64,000 nt of DNA, from the NCBI GenBank assembly GCA_004123355.1, contig SCHM01000003.1:7645058-7709057 (forward strand). The letters are read 5' to 3'. The position numbers were made by a program, and so were the translations under genes. Positions within the stretch are counted from its first letter, which is position 1. Each line of letters opens with the position of its first letter. Source of the stretch: Amphirosellinia nigrospora. Its lineage: Eukaryota > Ascomycota > Sordariomycetes > Xylariales > Xylariaceae. The notes beneath the pieces were generated by a model. It saw only the letters and a list, made by a program, of their open reading frames with translations, made no database searches and was not told the origin of the DNA. Positions 1 through 10,830 of this stretch are shown here, piece by piece.

Positions 1-861
1 GCTACCATATTACAAGCCAAGCGTATCACCCCATTTAATTCCACCGTCTCTCTTACGGGGATCGTACAACGGTAGCCTAGAATAGACATAAGTGCGATGG
101 CAAGATGGGCTCAACGCCCATGTGCCATAGCCCACGGTGAAACTCTGATTGGTGGAAACTAGCTTTGACAGATTCTCCGCAAACCGTCTCCCCAGCCTTC
201 TGAACTCCCTGCTTCACCCCCCCGCTAAACATGGTCTGGGGGAGATTCCACATCTGTGGGGAAGGAACTTACCGGTAATATTGAAGACGAACTTGATAAA
301 AGGAGACCGTTGAAACTAAGAAGGTTTGGGAATCACAGAAGGTCGGGAGTATGTGGATGGAACGAAACAGGTAGTTTATAGACCCCGGGCAACCTTCAGT
401 TACGAGGTCTTGGAGGCTCTCGCTATGCGGTTACAACGAACAGGCTGACTGGGACCCTGCCTGCATGCACTGGGGTCCGTCTGTCAAGGTGCTACGACGC
501 TCGCTAAGACTATACCACCTCGAGCTGCCTACCCGAGGATGGTCAGATATGGGGCTACCGGGTTGGGTGATGCGCCACCAATAACCACGGCGTATGGTGT
601 AGGGAAGGCAAATTCGGGACGAAGATGTCGAGTTGACGTTTGCATCCCAGCAACGCGGTACCACACCCAGGGAGGCCGTTGTGGGAATAGGGTGTTGGCT
701 GACTACCTATTCATATACTCGCACACCCTCCTCCTTGCTCTCCTCTACCTCTTCTTTTCCTCTTCTTTCTCCTTCGCCTAGCTTGGTTGATAACTTGCTT
801 GTCAAGTTTCCCCCAAAAACATCACTAGAGCAACTTGAGGACTGAATCGTTAAGCTTCAAG
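1..861. other. gene-free 5' stretch
   Basis: I see no supportable gene here. Short open frames on both strands encode nothing recognisable. The last ~150 bp (about 710-860) are rich in pyrimidines (CTCCTCCTTGCTC, TCTTCTTTCTCC), as is common just upstream of fungal start codons, so this is probably the promoter and 5' leader of the sugar transporter starting at 862. Confidence 0.5.
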
Positions 862-2713
862 ATGCCGAGCTCGAAGAAGCTCTATAACTGGTGAGCTGTC
901 CTTAGCTTACATACCCTTACCCAAAGCCAGTCGTTGCTAATACATGGGGCTTATAGGTACATCGCCTTGGTGGCGGCGATGTGCATGGTGTTATATGGAT
1001 ATGATGCTTCAGTCTTCAACGCTGCCCAAGGCTCCGAAAACTGGCTCGAGTGGTTTGACCTCAACGCTGTGAGTCTTTAAAGTAGTAGCTCTTAAAAAGA
1101 AAAATTTGTCTAACCGTGATGAATCCTATAGAAAACGATGCGTACCTAATAGGCCTCGTGAACACCGCGTACACTATCGCGCCATCGTCTCTGGCTTTTT
1201 CTTCGGTGGGCCAGTTGTACGTGCTTCCGCGACCAATGCTCTGCCAGCTGTGTCTAACTTTGATGTAGCCGACTATTTGGGCGACGTTGGGGAATGGGTC
1301 TCGGCTGTTTCCTCACCATTATTGCCACATTCATCCAAGCCTTCGCTCCACGACATAATCTAGGCGCCTTCATCGGAGCCGTGTGCTGATCGGTCTGGGC
1401 CAAGTCTAGCACTAAGTGCGTCTATCATCACTTACTAAGTCTTTGTAGCTGTACTAACCATGACATAGCCGCCGGACCGATCTACATCGGCGAAGTGTCC
1501 CTCCCCGAAGTTCGCGGCAGCGTCATGACATTCTGGCAAACGTTCTACAGCGTCGGCAGCTTCATCGCCTACTGGATCGCCTACGCGGCCAACATCCACC
1601 GGAAGACGCTGGGCAACTGGGACTGGCGGATCGTCGTCATCTTCCAAATCCTGGTGCCCCTGATCATCATTATTCTCTTGCCGTTCCAACCCGAGTCGCC
1701 GCGTTGGTGGGTCAAGCGCCACAACAATCTCGAGGAGGCCAGAAAGGCGTTACGCCGGATCCGCGAGACGGAACAGGATGTTGAGGACGAGATTCTGGCG
1801 ATCCGTGAGGCTATCGAGTACGAGAACGAGGCATCAGTGGATCCTACAAGGCTGTTTAAAGACCCGTCCATCCGCAAGCGCCTCGGGCTCGCCTGCGTCA
1901 TTAATGTCGGCCAGCAGCTCTCTGGTCAGGGTACTCTCAACTCGTACTCGAGCGCCATCTACAAGAAGATCTGGACCTCGAGCGAGACTATCAACCTGAT
2001 CAATGCCCTCAACGCCACCTTCGGCATCCTCTTCACCTTGAATGCTTTGTGGTCCGCTGATCGCTTCGGCCGTCGCTGGCTGCTGATCGTCGGTGCGATC
2101 GGTATGTCTGCGTGTATGCTTATCGTGCCCATTGTTGGTCTCACGACGCCCGATGTCGTCGCCGCGGATGGCTCGACAACCAAGACGCAGCCCGTTGGCA
2201 TCGCGATAGTGTTCCTGCTGTTCCTATTTATCCTCTTCTACAAGCCGTCGTGGGGCGCGTAAGTCAATCTTCTCATTCCCTAACTCTTTTATTTTCCGAA
2301 ACAAACTCTAATTTGATAACGCACAGCACCGTCTGGATGTGGACATCGGAAGTCTTCAGCATGAACGTCGCGCACAAGCCGTGGGGATGTGTTCGCAAAT
2401 GCAAAACGTCGCCAACACCATATTCCAGCAGTTCTTCCCCATATTCCTAGCCAACGAGGGGCTGAAATGCCTGTTCTTTTTCTTCGCGACCAACATACTA
2501 CTCGCCATCTTCGTATTTTTCTTCATTCCGGAGACCAAGAAGGTCTCCCTCGAAGAGATGGACGCCCTCTTTGGTGGACAGAACCACGTTGAGAAGGGTA
2601 GTCAGATGTTGGGTGTCTCCGACGCCCATCCACAGACTTCTTCCTCTTCTAACGTAGAGAAGGCCCCGGTCGTAAGCCACCAGGAGGATAAAAGGGAAAT
2701 TTCGCCTGCTTGA
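862..2713 (+). CDS. MFS sugar transporter (hexose/sugar porter family)
   Basis: Plasma-membrane sugar/H+ symporter of the major facilitator superfamily. The start at 862 gives MPSSKKLYNW, then introns at about 891-956, 1069-1131, 1217-1268, 1416-1468 and 2259-2326. Diagnostic sugar-porter motifs are visible: GYDASVFNAAQGS in TM1, AYLIGLVNTAYT, PESPRW after TM6 (about 1690), ADRFGRRW in the second half (about 2055) and PETKKVSLEEMDALFGG near the C-terminus. The reading frame breaks at about 1132, 1179, 1217, 1283, 1403 and 2369. Each break is repaired by adding one base to a short homopolymer (for example GG, CC, AAA), and conserved family sequence resumes at once, so I treat the gene as intact with sequence errors. 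Substrate specificity cannot be read from the sequence. Confidence 0.9.
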
Positions 2714-3274
2714 AGACCTTGTGTCACAAAGATAGAACGTGTATGAGAGCATGAGATTATGTAATGTAGGCTCTCGTGTACGAGAAGTAATACATTTTAT
2801 GACCCGCCATGACTACTCAATTCTGTTTCCACGGCACCATCCGCTTCCTAGACAATCGACCGAGTGTGATAGAGGCGGTGAAACGGGACTCGTAGTAGAG
2901 CATCCCTATCGGGTAATACTGTTTCTGCCGAGGGCTTGTCGCTGAATTCTAAGGTTAAGGATGCCTTCTATTCACATTTTAAAAGCCTTCTTTCGTCTTT
3001 TTTTCTTTTTCAAAAAAGAAAAGGAAAAAAGTAGAAGGGTGTTTCAAATCTTTCGTAGTACTTGGCTTACAAAGGCTATAACTTTAGTCTTAAGATGTGC
3101 CGGTCGGAGGTTGCGTTCCCGGCTCATTGAAGTGGGGTAATTGAGTGAACATGGCTTAAGCTTCCAGGGTATTTATCAATTTTGGAGACTACTGACGAGC
3201 TTGGAATTTGTGAATGAGTTCTTCTGCCGGGAGCATAGTGTACAGTGAAACTTCTACTGTTTCAGTAAGCAGCA
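2714..3274. other. intergenic region with A/T homopolymers
   Basis: This is the 3' end of the sugar transporter and the promoter of the M20 gene. Around 2990-3035 a T-rich run is followed by an A-rich run (TTTTTCTTTTTC then AAAAAAGAAAAGGAAAAAAG), a potential A/T hairpin. No gene is supported. Confidence 0.4.
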
Positions 3275-4676
3275 ATGGACCAACTAGGCGAAGACTTTGT
3301 ATTCATTAATCATGAGGATGCTACGGAGATTCAATCCATCGTACCGGGACATCTCGGCGACATCAGCGACTTCATTGATAGCATTGCGAATGAGCTTTGG
3401 GAGGTGAATAAGACGATCCACGACAATCCCGAGCTAGGATACGAGGAGTTCATCGCCCATGAGACGTTGACGAAATTCATGTCGAGTCAGCAGGGGTGGA
3501 AAGTGACTCCCTCTGCATATGGTTTGGCGACCGCTTGGGTCGCCGTTTTCGATAGCGGGATGAAGGGGCCTGTTATCTCCTTCAACGTAGAGATGGGTAT
3601 GGTATAAGTGCTTGCTGTCATAATCTAGATGGAGGCTGACAATTGGATAGATGCATTAGACGGCATCGGACATGCCTGTGGGCATAATCTCATCGCGACC
3701 GCATCGGTGGCAGGAGGTTTAGCTGTAGCAGAAACTAGGAAAGGTGAATTGGGCGGTAAGGTGGTGCTCTTTGGAACGCCCGCAGAAGAAGGTAAGCTTT
3801 TAACATGTGTTTTGAGTCGGTACTAACTCACCGAAACCTGTACAGGAGGTGGCGGGAAGATTAAGTTGCTAGAAGCCGGAGCTTACCGGGACCACAAAGT
3901 TGACATCAATCTACTATCTCATCCAGGTATCACGAGAAACCACGCATATATGCGCACATCGGCATACACAGCATTCAAAGTGGAATATTTCGGGCGCGAG
4001 GCCCACGCAGCGGCTAACCCATGGCTGGGCATCAACGCGCTGGACGCACTCATCACCGCCTACAACGCCATCTCCGTCCTCCGGCAGCAGACGATGCCGG
4101 GCGATGTGGTGCAGGGTAACATCACCGACGGCGGCGTGCGGCCCAATATCATACACGCGCACACGGCGGGGAACTTCGTGGTCCGGGCCAACACACAAGC
4201 ACGACTAAGCGAGCTGAGGAAGAAGGTCGACGCCTGCTTCGAGGCCGGGGCGACTGCAACGGGCGCTACTCTTAAGGTTACGCCTGTGCAGTCGTACGCG
4301 GACCACGTTCCCAACCGCATTCTCGCAAACCACTACCGCCAACATTTCAACAAGTTGTCGCCACCGGACCCGATATCAGACAACCCGGAGGTGGACGAGA
4401 TAGAGGGGCGCACGACGGCCAGTACGGACCAGGGAAACATCAGCTACGCGATGCCGAGTCTCAACGTGGGCTTCTCTATCCCTGCTGTCCGGGGGGTGCC
4501 GGACCTCATAATCCTGGATTCGCGAAGGCGCAGGGACAAGGCTTGCGTTTGAGAACTGTCTTCGCGTTGGAAAAGCCATGGCGGCCGTGGGAGTTGATAT
4601 TTTAGGGGATCTTGATCTTCTTGACAAGGTGAAAAGAGAATGGAAGGAAGACATCCGACAGCAGAAATCCGTATAA
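3275..4676 (+). CDS. M20 family metallopeptidase/amidohydrolase, PM20D2-like
   Basis: Zinc-dependent amidohydrolase of peptidase family M20, closest in layout to the PM20D2 (Xaa-Arg dipeptidase-like) group; probably cytosolic, as no signal peptide is seen. Three exons: 3275-3596, 3651-3791 and 3846-4676, with clean GT...AG introns that restore VEMDALDGIGHACGHN and GTPAEEGGGGK. The metal-site signature DALDGIGHACGHN and the catalytic GTPAEE element are present. The dimerisation domain (YFGREAHAAANPWLG... GGVRPNIIHAHT) and the C-terminal STDQGNISYAMPSLN metal-ligand region follow in normal order. Two frame breaks at about 4490 and 4530 each look like a lost base in a C or G run; beyond them the frame continues through FENCLRVGKAMAAVGVDIL to a stop at 4674-4676, giving a normal family C-terminus. 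Confidence 0.88.
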
Positions 4677-5738
4677 TGCCGTTTATCGCGGATAGGGTGG
4701 ACAGGCATAACATTACCTGAATCCTACAGGCTACTTACCTTCATTGTATTGATGACGATGGTTTATGTACCTTCAGTAGGTAGAACTTAGGTATGTAGGT
4801 AGAGCCTACTTATGTAGGTAGGGATCTCGCATATGTACCTGCGTTAAGTATGTTCCATGTTGCCTGCTTACATGTAATGTAGGTAGGTATGGGAATGCTA
4901 CGTAGGTACTTAGCTTAGATAAAGTATGGATGTACGGAGGTTTGTGTCACTATTGATCATTATCCTTGGCAATGGTGTAAAGTGCAAATGGGGGAGCTCA
5001 TACACGGTGTGACGGCTTGGCAACCAGTGTTTCGGGCCGGCAGTAGTCTATAAAGTCATAGACCACTAACTGCGCTATACCGTTAATGCAGATGGGACAT
5101 ATCAATCGTTAGCTAGAGCGGAGTTTAGGCTTAGCCTAGTAGAGTAGATACCTAGCTAACTTTCTGCTGAGACTGCTCGGCTGCAAGCGGCCCGATGAAC
5201 TGGTTGCCAAGCCGTCACACCGTGTGTGAGCTCCCCCATTTGCACTTTACACCATTGCCAAGGATAATGATCAATAGTGACACACAACCTCCGTAGGTAG
5301 CTGCGTGTGCAATGCTCCATTGACAGGTCCTTATTTAGCTTAATCACGTGTTGATAAAAATAAAGATGCGGAGAGCGAGGGGCGGCAGCTTCAGTTTGAT
5401 TGTCCCGCCACGAGAGATAAGGCGATAAGAGGAATAAGTTTGGAAGGGACCTTTCTTTAGTCGGAGCAGAGCTGTTGCCCAAGAGTCAGTCCCATCCGTC
5501 TTAGAACAACAGCCAGTAAATTAGGCAATTTTCTTCCTTCTGTATTATACATAGCCTAGGACTGTGTTTCTCTTCGTCTCTGCTACTCGATTGTAGCGTT
5601 TGGTTGCCAGTAGGACTGAGTACCGACTTATACATTCTACGTCATATTTGGTATCGATTTATTGTCTACGCTACTTGCTACTTTCTACTTTCGACCTTCT
5701 TCGACCTGATAATCTTGTTGCGATTGCTTCAATGCGCA
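4677..5738. other. intergenic region with TAGGTA repeats and an inverted repeat
   Basis: No gene is supported. From about 4735 to 4920 the DNA is a scatter of TAGGTA/TACCTA motifs, a common style of intergenic DNA in Sordariomycetes. The stretch 4934-5294 is a separate long inverted repeat, listed on its own. The last ~200 bp lead into the TPR-like gene at 5739. Confidence 0.5.
4934..5294. repeat. long inverted repeat (~105-bp arms, ~146-bp loop), MITE-like
   Basis: The left arm (about 4934-5040, beginning ACGGAGGTT) and the right arm (about 5187-5294, ending AACCTCCGT) are reverse complements with only a few mismatches and one 1-bp indel. The shared core runs through CACTATTGATCATTATCC, GGCAATGGTGTAAAGTGC and GTGTGACGGCTTGGCAACC. 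The 146-bp centre is unrelated to the arms. Such a structure is typical of a small non-autonomous inverted-repeat element or of a hairpin-forming transcript. I could not identify a target-site duplication, so a MITE is only one reading. Confidence 0.75.
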
Positions 5739-8049
5739 ATGGCGAAGAAGAACAAGAAAGCCGCAGCGGGCGACTCCCCCGCCGAGACAAGTCAACCGGC
5801 CAAGGACAAAAACAAAGCTGCGCGCCTGCGATGGCGCCGGCTCTTCCTTCGTCGCGCTGGTCATATGTAGGAACAAGTGAGTCCCAGGGTCAGCCAATTC
5901 ACCGTCGTGGCCTCGACGCGACGAGAGGGAGTTAGTTTCATACCGTCATGGGTGCTGGCCTACCGGATGCGCCTCTCCCTCCATACTAATACGAACCCCA
6001 TTTTCAGGCATTGGCGATATATCTCGTCGTTTCACGGCCCATGGCTTCAATTGCCCGTCGAAGTCCTCGAGACCCTCGCAAACGCGAACTACTACATGCC
6101 CCTCCCGCGACCCGTCGATCCGGCCGTCTTTTACGACCTCGTCAAGATACGCCAGCTCGTCGATGGCGCTACCGACCTGGCCGTGCGCGCTGCCAATGGC
6201 GTCGCTTCGTCTGCTCTGTCCAATTCACTCGCCGGCGGCAGCGCCCATCATATGCAAGCATTGGGGCTGGGGTTCGGTAATACGGGCGGCGCAAGGCTGA
6301 GCCCCGAAAGGAGGTTTCGCTTGCGGAACAGGCCACTCAAAAGCTGTCGCGCGCCTACCATCTTGACGAGATCGCTTCGAGCGTCGCCACGATGCAGTCG
6401 ACATCGACGCTGGAGAACGTCGCCGGGCTCGTTCTACAGCGCGCCCCGACGATCCAGATGCGAACTATGTGCACTTCTTCCACGAGAAGATCCCGTCGAG
6501 GCAACTGGCCGAGTGTACAGACTTGCGTGTTTTAGACATGATCATCGGGCAGCGACCCTCGGACTGCGAGCCTTTGCGGACGCGCGCTATTGTTCGCATG
6601 TTCAAAGAGGACTTTGAAGGAGCAACTCAGGACCTCACTACTGCCTTGAGCAATTGTCGCCTGAACCGACCGCATAGACCCTACGTGGAAGAATCTATGC
6701 AGCTTGAGCGCAGGGCCGGCAGGCGTCGGGACAATCCCCCTCGAGGAGAAAGATCAGCCGAGCAGTACCGAGATACAGTTGTTATTCCAACGTGCCGGCT
6801 GCTACCTGACCTTGGCGTGCGGACATGTCGAGTTCGCATTAGCCAGGGATCTTGCTGAACAGGCCGCCGAACCGGCGAACAACACTAACAGTGACGAAAA
6901 CGAGCCTACGGAAGGAGAAGGTCTTCCCCAGAGTACAACAGCTCAGCTTGGAGATCAAGTGCCACTGAGAAGCAGCTTGAGAGCAGGAAAACCGTGCGAT
7001 TATATGCAAAGCGTGCTTTACGAGACTATATGGAGTACCTCAAGAACTTCCATTATTCGCCCAACTTACCAATTGACGTATCCGACGACTTCAGCCGCCA
7101 GGTGAACCAGGCCACCCATAGGGGCAAGAGATACTATGCACAGTCTCGCTTGGCTTCCCAAGACCCGAGCAGTCCAACCAGCAGTTCAGTTGGTCATACG
7201 ATCTATCCGTTGCAACGTTGTTCACCGCCACGCCACCGCGGATCTTCCTCCCTATCCATCCGTTGATATCGTGCATCTTGCCTCCACATCAAATTCGGCC
7301 AATACCGTAGAAACCACCAGCGAAGTTGTAACCTACCACCCGCTGCTCACCGACGCTTTACACTCATTGCTGCTGTGCCATACGCTCGTTCAGACTTCAA
7401 CGAAAGAACTTCAACGTCATGCGTATATGGTAGCTCGCCTAGCTCGACTAGCAGATGGTTATCCGTCTTTCAAGCTAGTAGATCACCGCCCGTGCGGACT
7501 GGATAGAAGTACTACGTCGAGCAGAGAATTGGATCGAGCTTGGTTCAAGTTGGGAAGCGCTTTGTGCGCCTGCCCCGCTTCCCGTGCCGCCATCAGCGAA
7601 CACGTGTCGGCTGCTACCACTGGTGTAAACGCTTTATCTATCACGGGTCTGTCAGTCCTACAGAGACGGACGAGCAACGGCAGGAGCGCGTAAGACATCA
7701 AGCCATCATCGAGGCACTAGAAGATGAACGCGTGAATGACGAAGCCAGCTTCAAGGCGGCTATACTAGCTCGTCAGAAACGCGCTGAGGCGGACCAAGTA
7801 CAAGCTGTAGGCTCCAATGCTACGTCTCCTAGCTCAAGTTCTGCGCCTAAGCGATGGGCCGTCGATGATGGCAGAGAATACCCTATTTTGACTGAGCGTG
7901 CAGAGGCTGTCGCCCGTTGGATTCGTGAAGCACCAACCGCGTCCGGTACAGGCAGTGGCAAACGGAAGAAGAAGTCAGGAGCCAAGAAAGTCTCATCAGT
8001 CGAAAAGATAGACGCAGCTGGTAGTCAGGCCGAGCATATTCCTGTCTAA
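5739..8049 (+). CDS. conserved Pezizomycotina TPR-like protein (often labelled 'histidine kinase group protein')
   Basis: Large soluble protein of unknown molecular function, conserved across filamentous ascomycetes. The start at 5739 gives a lysine-rich N-terminus (MAKKNKKAAAGDS). One intron lies at about 5876-6006, after which GDISRRFTAHGFNC follows. The conserved core contains VEVLETLANANYYMPLPRP, VDPAVFYDLVKIRQL, KLSRAYHLDEIASSVATM, YVHFFHEKIPSRQLAECT and a helical, TPR-like repeat around FKEDFEGATQDLTTAL. Further on come ALRDYMEYLKNFHYSPNLPI and TYHPLLTDALHSLLLCHTLV, and a basic C-terminus GKRKKKSGAKK. About ten frame breaks occur (for example near 5820, 6057, 6327, 6450, 7213, 7237, 7450, 7489), most repaired by restoring one base to a GG, CC or CCC run. 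The 'histidine kinase group' name is from memory of fungal annotations; no kinase motif is visible. Confidence 0.75.
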
Positions 8050-8067
8050 ATGATCCTGAGTGGCCAA

Positions 8068-8115
8068 GCAGCGTTTATTGCAGCGTTTATGGCAGCTTTT
8101 ATGGCAGCGTTTATT
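8068..8115. repeat. 12-bp tandem repeat, 4 units
   Basis: Four consecutive units of GCAGCGTTTATT/G (the third has one mismatch, GCAGCTTTTATG). It starts 19 bp after the stop codon of the TPR-like gene, so it lies in that transcript's 3' UTR. Confidence 0.85.
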
Positions 8116-10730
8116 AACATCGATATCATTCGCATCATAGCGGCAACATGTAGTACTCGTGTATAGGGTCACGGACTGTTCGCGATCGCGTAAGATCGTA
8201 GAGAAGTGAATCAAAAGCGTCTCCGGGCGCCTTGTAACCAGCGCTGCTCAGCCACACGGGTTTCTCGTCGTTGCCACCCGTCTTTGAATGGTCCACGTGC
8301 TGCTCTAGAGGTAGATGTTTTCTTGTTCTGATTGCTTACTGGTTCTCAACTCTGTCCCAAACAGGAAATCGGAGAGAGTTACCGGTTTGCCGCATTAGGA
8401 CCCGAAATTACCGAGGCTGTCTCAAGGCTTCCAAGCGTCATCGTCTACATAGTTGGGGCCCGGTAAGAACAGACTCCACCAGGTACCTCTGCTAGCAGGG
8501 TTAGGAAACTACACCTATTTAAGTGTAGTTTAGCTACCCATGCCAGCGAAAGTACATCAGCGATCAGCTACACCTAAGCTTCAGCAGTATCTAGAAATAA
8601 ATATTTTAACGTTTAACTAGCAATAAAATAATACTATACTAGGTAGATCGATATTTATTTATTAAAGCAAAGCTTTTAAAACTAATCATATAAACGGTAG
8701 CGGTAGCGGTAGCGGTTGAATTACTTAACAAATAATTCGCCCTGTGTATTCAACTCTGTGGCGGAATCCACTGGCTAGTAGACCAGGGTCGGCAAAATCC
8801 ACTAGTACGTGCGGGGGTCAGGTGGATGGGGTATAGGAGAGTAATGCTGAGATCTAGTTTATGCATTTCTTGAAAGCAACGTAAGTAGACACTTCATGAC
8901 TGTCGAGTCTGCCAAGAATAGAAATCGGATATGTTTTCGGCTGAGCCTTCCGTGTGCCAACCAACAGTTATGGCCCAAATAGTAGTTTATGTTGCCATTG
9001 CGATTCTCTCATGCAACATTAGGGACTAAAACGTGCAAGCTTAAATGTGTAGGGTTTTATCATGTTCGCTTCGCTGGCGAATGTCACCGCTGCGTTGATT
9101 CACCGACTCTCTATCGGCTCCCAAGCTGCTCGTTCCCGGCTCGCCAGGTGTACGATGTTTGCGTCGCTCCGCTGCTGTTCTTGGCTTGATCTCATCCCAT
9201 CCGTTACCTTGTGGAGAAAATTGTTGTCGAATCGGCTTCCCAGCGACCGGGGGACTAGGGCGTGGCATGCGATTCTCAAGGATGCTGTTTCATGATGGGC
9301 AGTTCGTACATACATACGCTTAGGCCATCGAATTTATTCGAAACTATTATCGTTCGCCTGTTATCTCCGACAACTTGATAGAAGGCTGCGGTGAGATCTA
9401 CCATTTTACCGGAATTACTACTAGTATAGGTAACTCCTAAGGTGGTGTGTTTTAGTTTTTACTTGATGCATGCTGTCTAGACATCTTAGTCTTCTCATCG
9501 GGTCAGTACTGCTCAGTCTCGGGTCTCCATATACCTGTAAACTTATCTGGAGTTAACCGTTATTTTGTCACCCCACAGCCGTATTAATTCATTCTTAGTG
9601 GCGGGCGTAGTTTAATCAAAAGCTTGTGTACGGCATCTAGTTATTAGAATGACGTCTTCAGCGGTAAGTGAACGAGTCATGTCTGGTGCAATGGACCGTG
9701 TATCGGTCACGTTGAGAAAAGAGCCTTCAGAATACGCTTTCGTAGAATTAGGACTCTCCTGCCCAACCTGGTGAGCTTCTCGCGAAATGGGGTTTGGTAG
9801 TGATGTTGTGTTAAACTCAAACAGAAATTAAATGCATAACTTGGCATCAGCCTCTAGGCTCTCTCCACTTAACTTGGGAAAATCATTTACTATCCAGGGC
9901 ACATGGGATGCAGAGTATTTCCACCAGCCAGGAAGGATAAATTAAAACGACACCAGCTACCGGCTTATTTGTGCCCAGCATGCGCGGGATGGATTTCCCT
10001 TTGGACGACTCCTACCTTACTGCGGAGTAACCCTGCGAAAATCGGAGATGATCGCCGCCGACGTTTCCACCTTGGACGAGTTCATGGCTCGATACCGGTC
10101 CATAGCAGTCGCACGATGAACTTGGATGCTTTTGATGAAAGGAGAGGTGCGCAGAATGGCTAGACATTTGCAAATGGTGCCTGGCACTCCATGGCCGGAC
10201 AACGCATGTGTACTAAGCGCTCTAACGCTTGTCGACCCTCTCGCCATCCTAGTCGTATTCGGTCAACTTCTTCCGTTGCAAGTCAGGAAAAGCCTCCAAT
10301 GAAACAGCGGCCGTGATACCCACCCCGGTTCCCTCTAAGTCCAAGTCATCTGCCCGCTTCGCCGCGAACTAAATACGCCGTTGTCAATCCAGGGAATCCC
10401 AGAGCAGCCTCCCGCACATTGGCCGGGTGTGCACATTCTCGTCTTGGCCTAGCATGCGTGAAGCGCGTAGATGATCTGACGCCCTACCCCTTACGATCGT
10501 GTTAAGCTTCCCCTGAGAGTGAAGTCCACCCTCGCCTCCAGCAAGCTCAGGTTTGCGGCCCGCCAGCCGGCACTTCACCCACAGGGAGACGTACCAAGGC
10601 CAACTTCGGTGCCCCGTCCCTCCAGGTTTCTAGAAACGGTAGATATCGAGGCGATCCACAAGAGTCTAACATGGCGGCGAGAGCCCCTGTGTACTATACA
10701 TCGTCGGCGGTGCCCTGGAGGTGAAGAACT

Positions 10731-10739
10731 AATATATAG
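10731..10739 (+). promoter_or_regulatory. TATA-like element upstream of GH7 gene
   Basis: AATATATAG lies about 100 bp upstream of the GH7 start codon at 10831, a usual distance for a TATA box in strongly regulated fungal genes. Inferred from sequence and spacing only. Confidence 0.35.
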
Positions 10740-10830
10740 ACCATGATCTCGCAATCCTCTAGGACGAATTTTGGATTCACCACACCAGTCATCCATCCAG
10801 TTTAACTTGACCCGGAGCAAACTCGTCACC

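Larger units (their letters stand above)
8050..10830. other. long gene-free interval
   Basis: I find no recognisable protein in 2.8 kb; the longest frames (60-100 codons) have no family features and no plausible intron joins. It holds a 12-bp tandem repeat at 8068-8115, an AT-rich island at about 8590-8760 containing four GGTAGC units (about 8697-8716), and otherwise unremarkable mid-GC DNA. The last few hundred bases are the GH7 promoter. It may contain decayed genes that I cannot recognise. Confidence 0.45.

Noticed and set aside
862-2713. Sugar transporter, GH7 and other frameshifted loci as pseudogenes
   Set aside because: All motifs, splice sites and termini are intact and every break is a one-base loss in a homopolymer, so sequence error is the simpler explanation.
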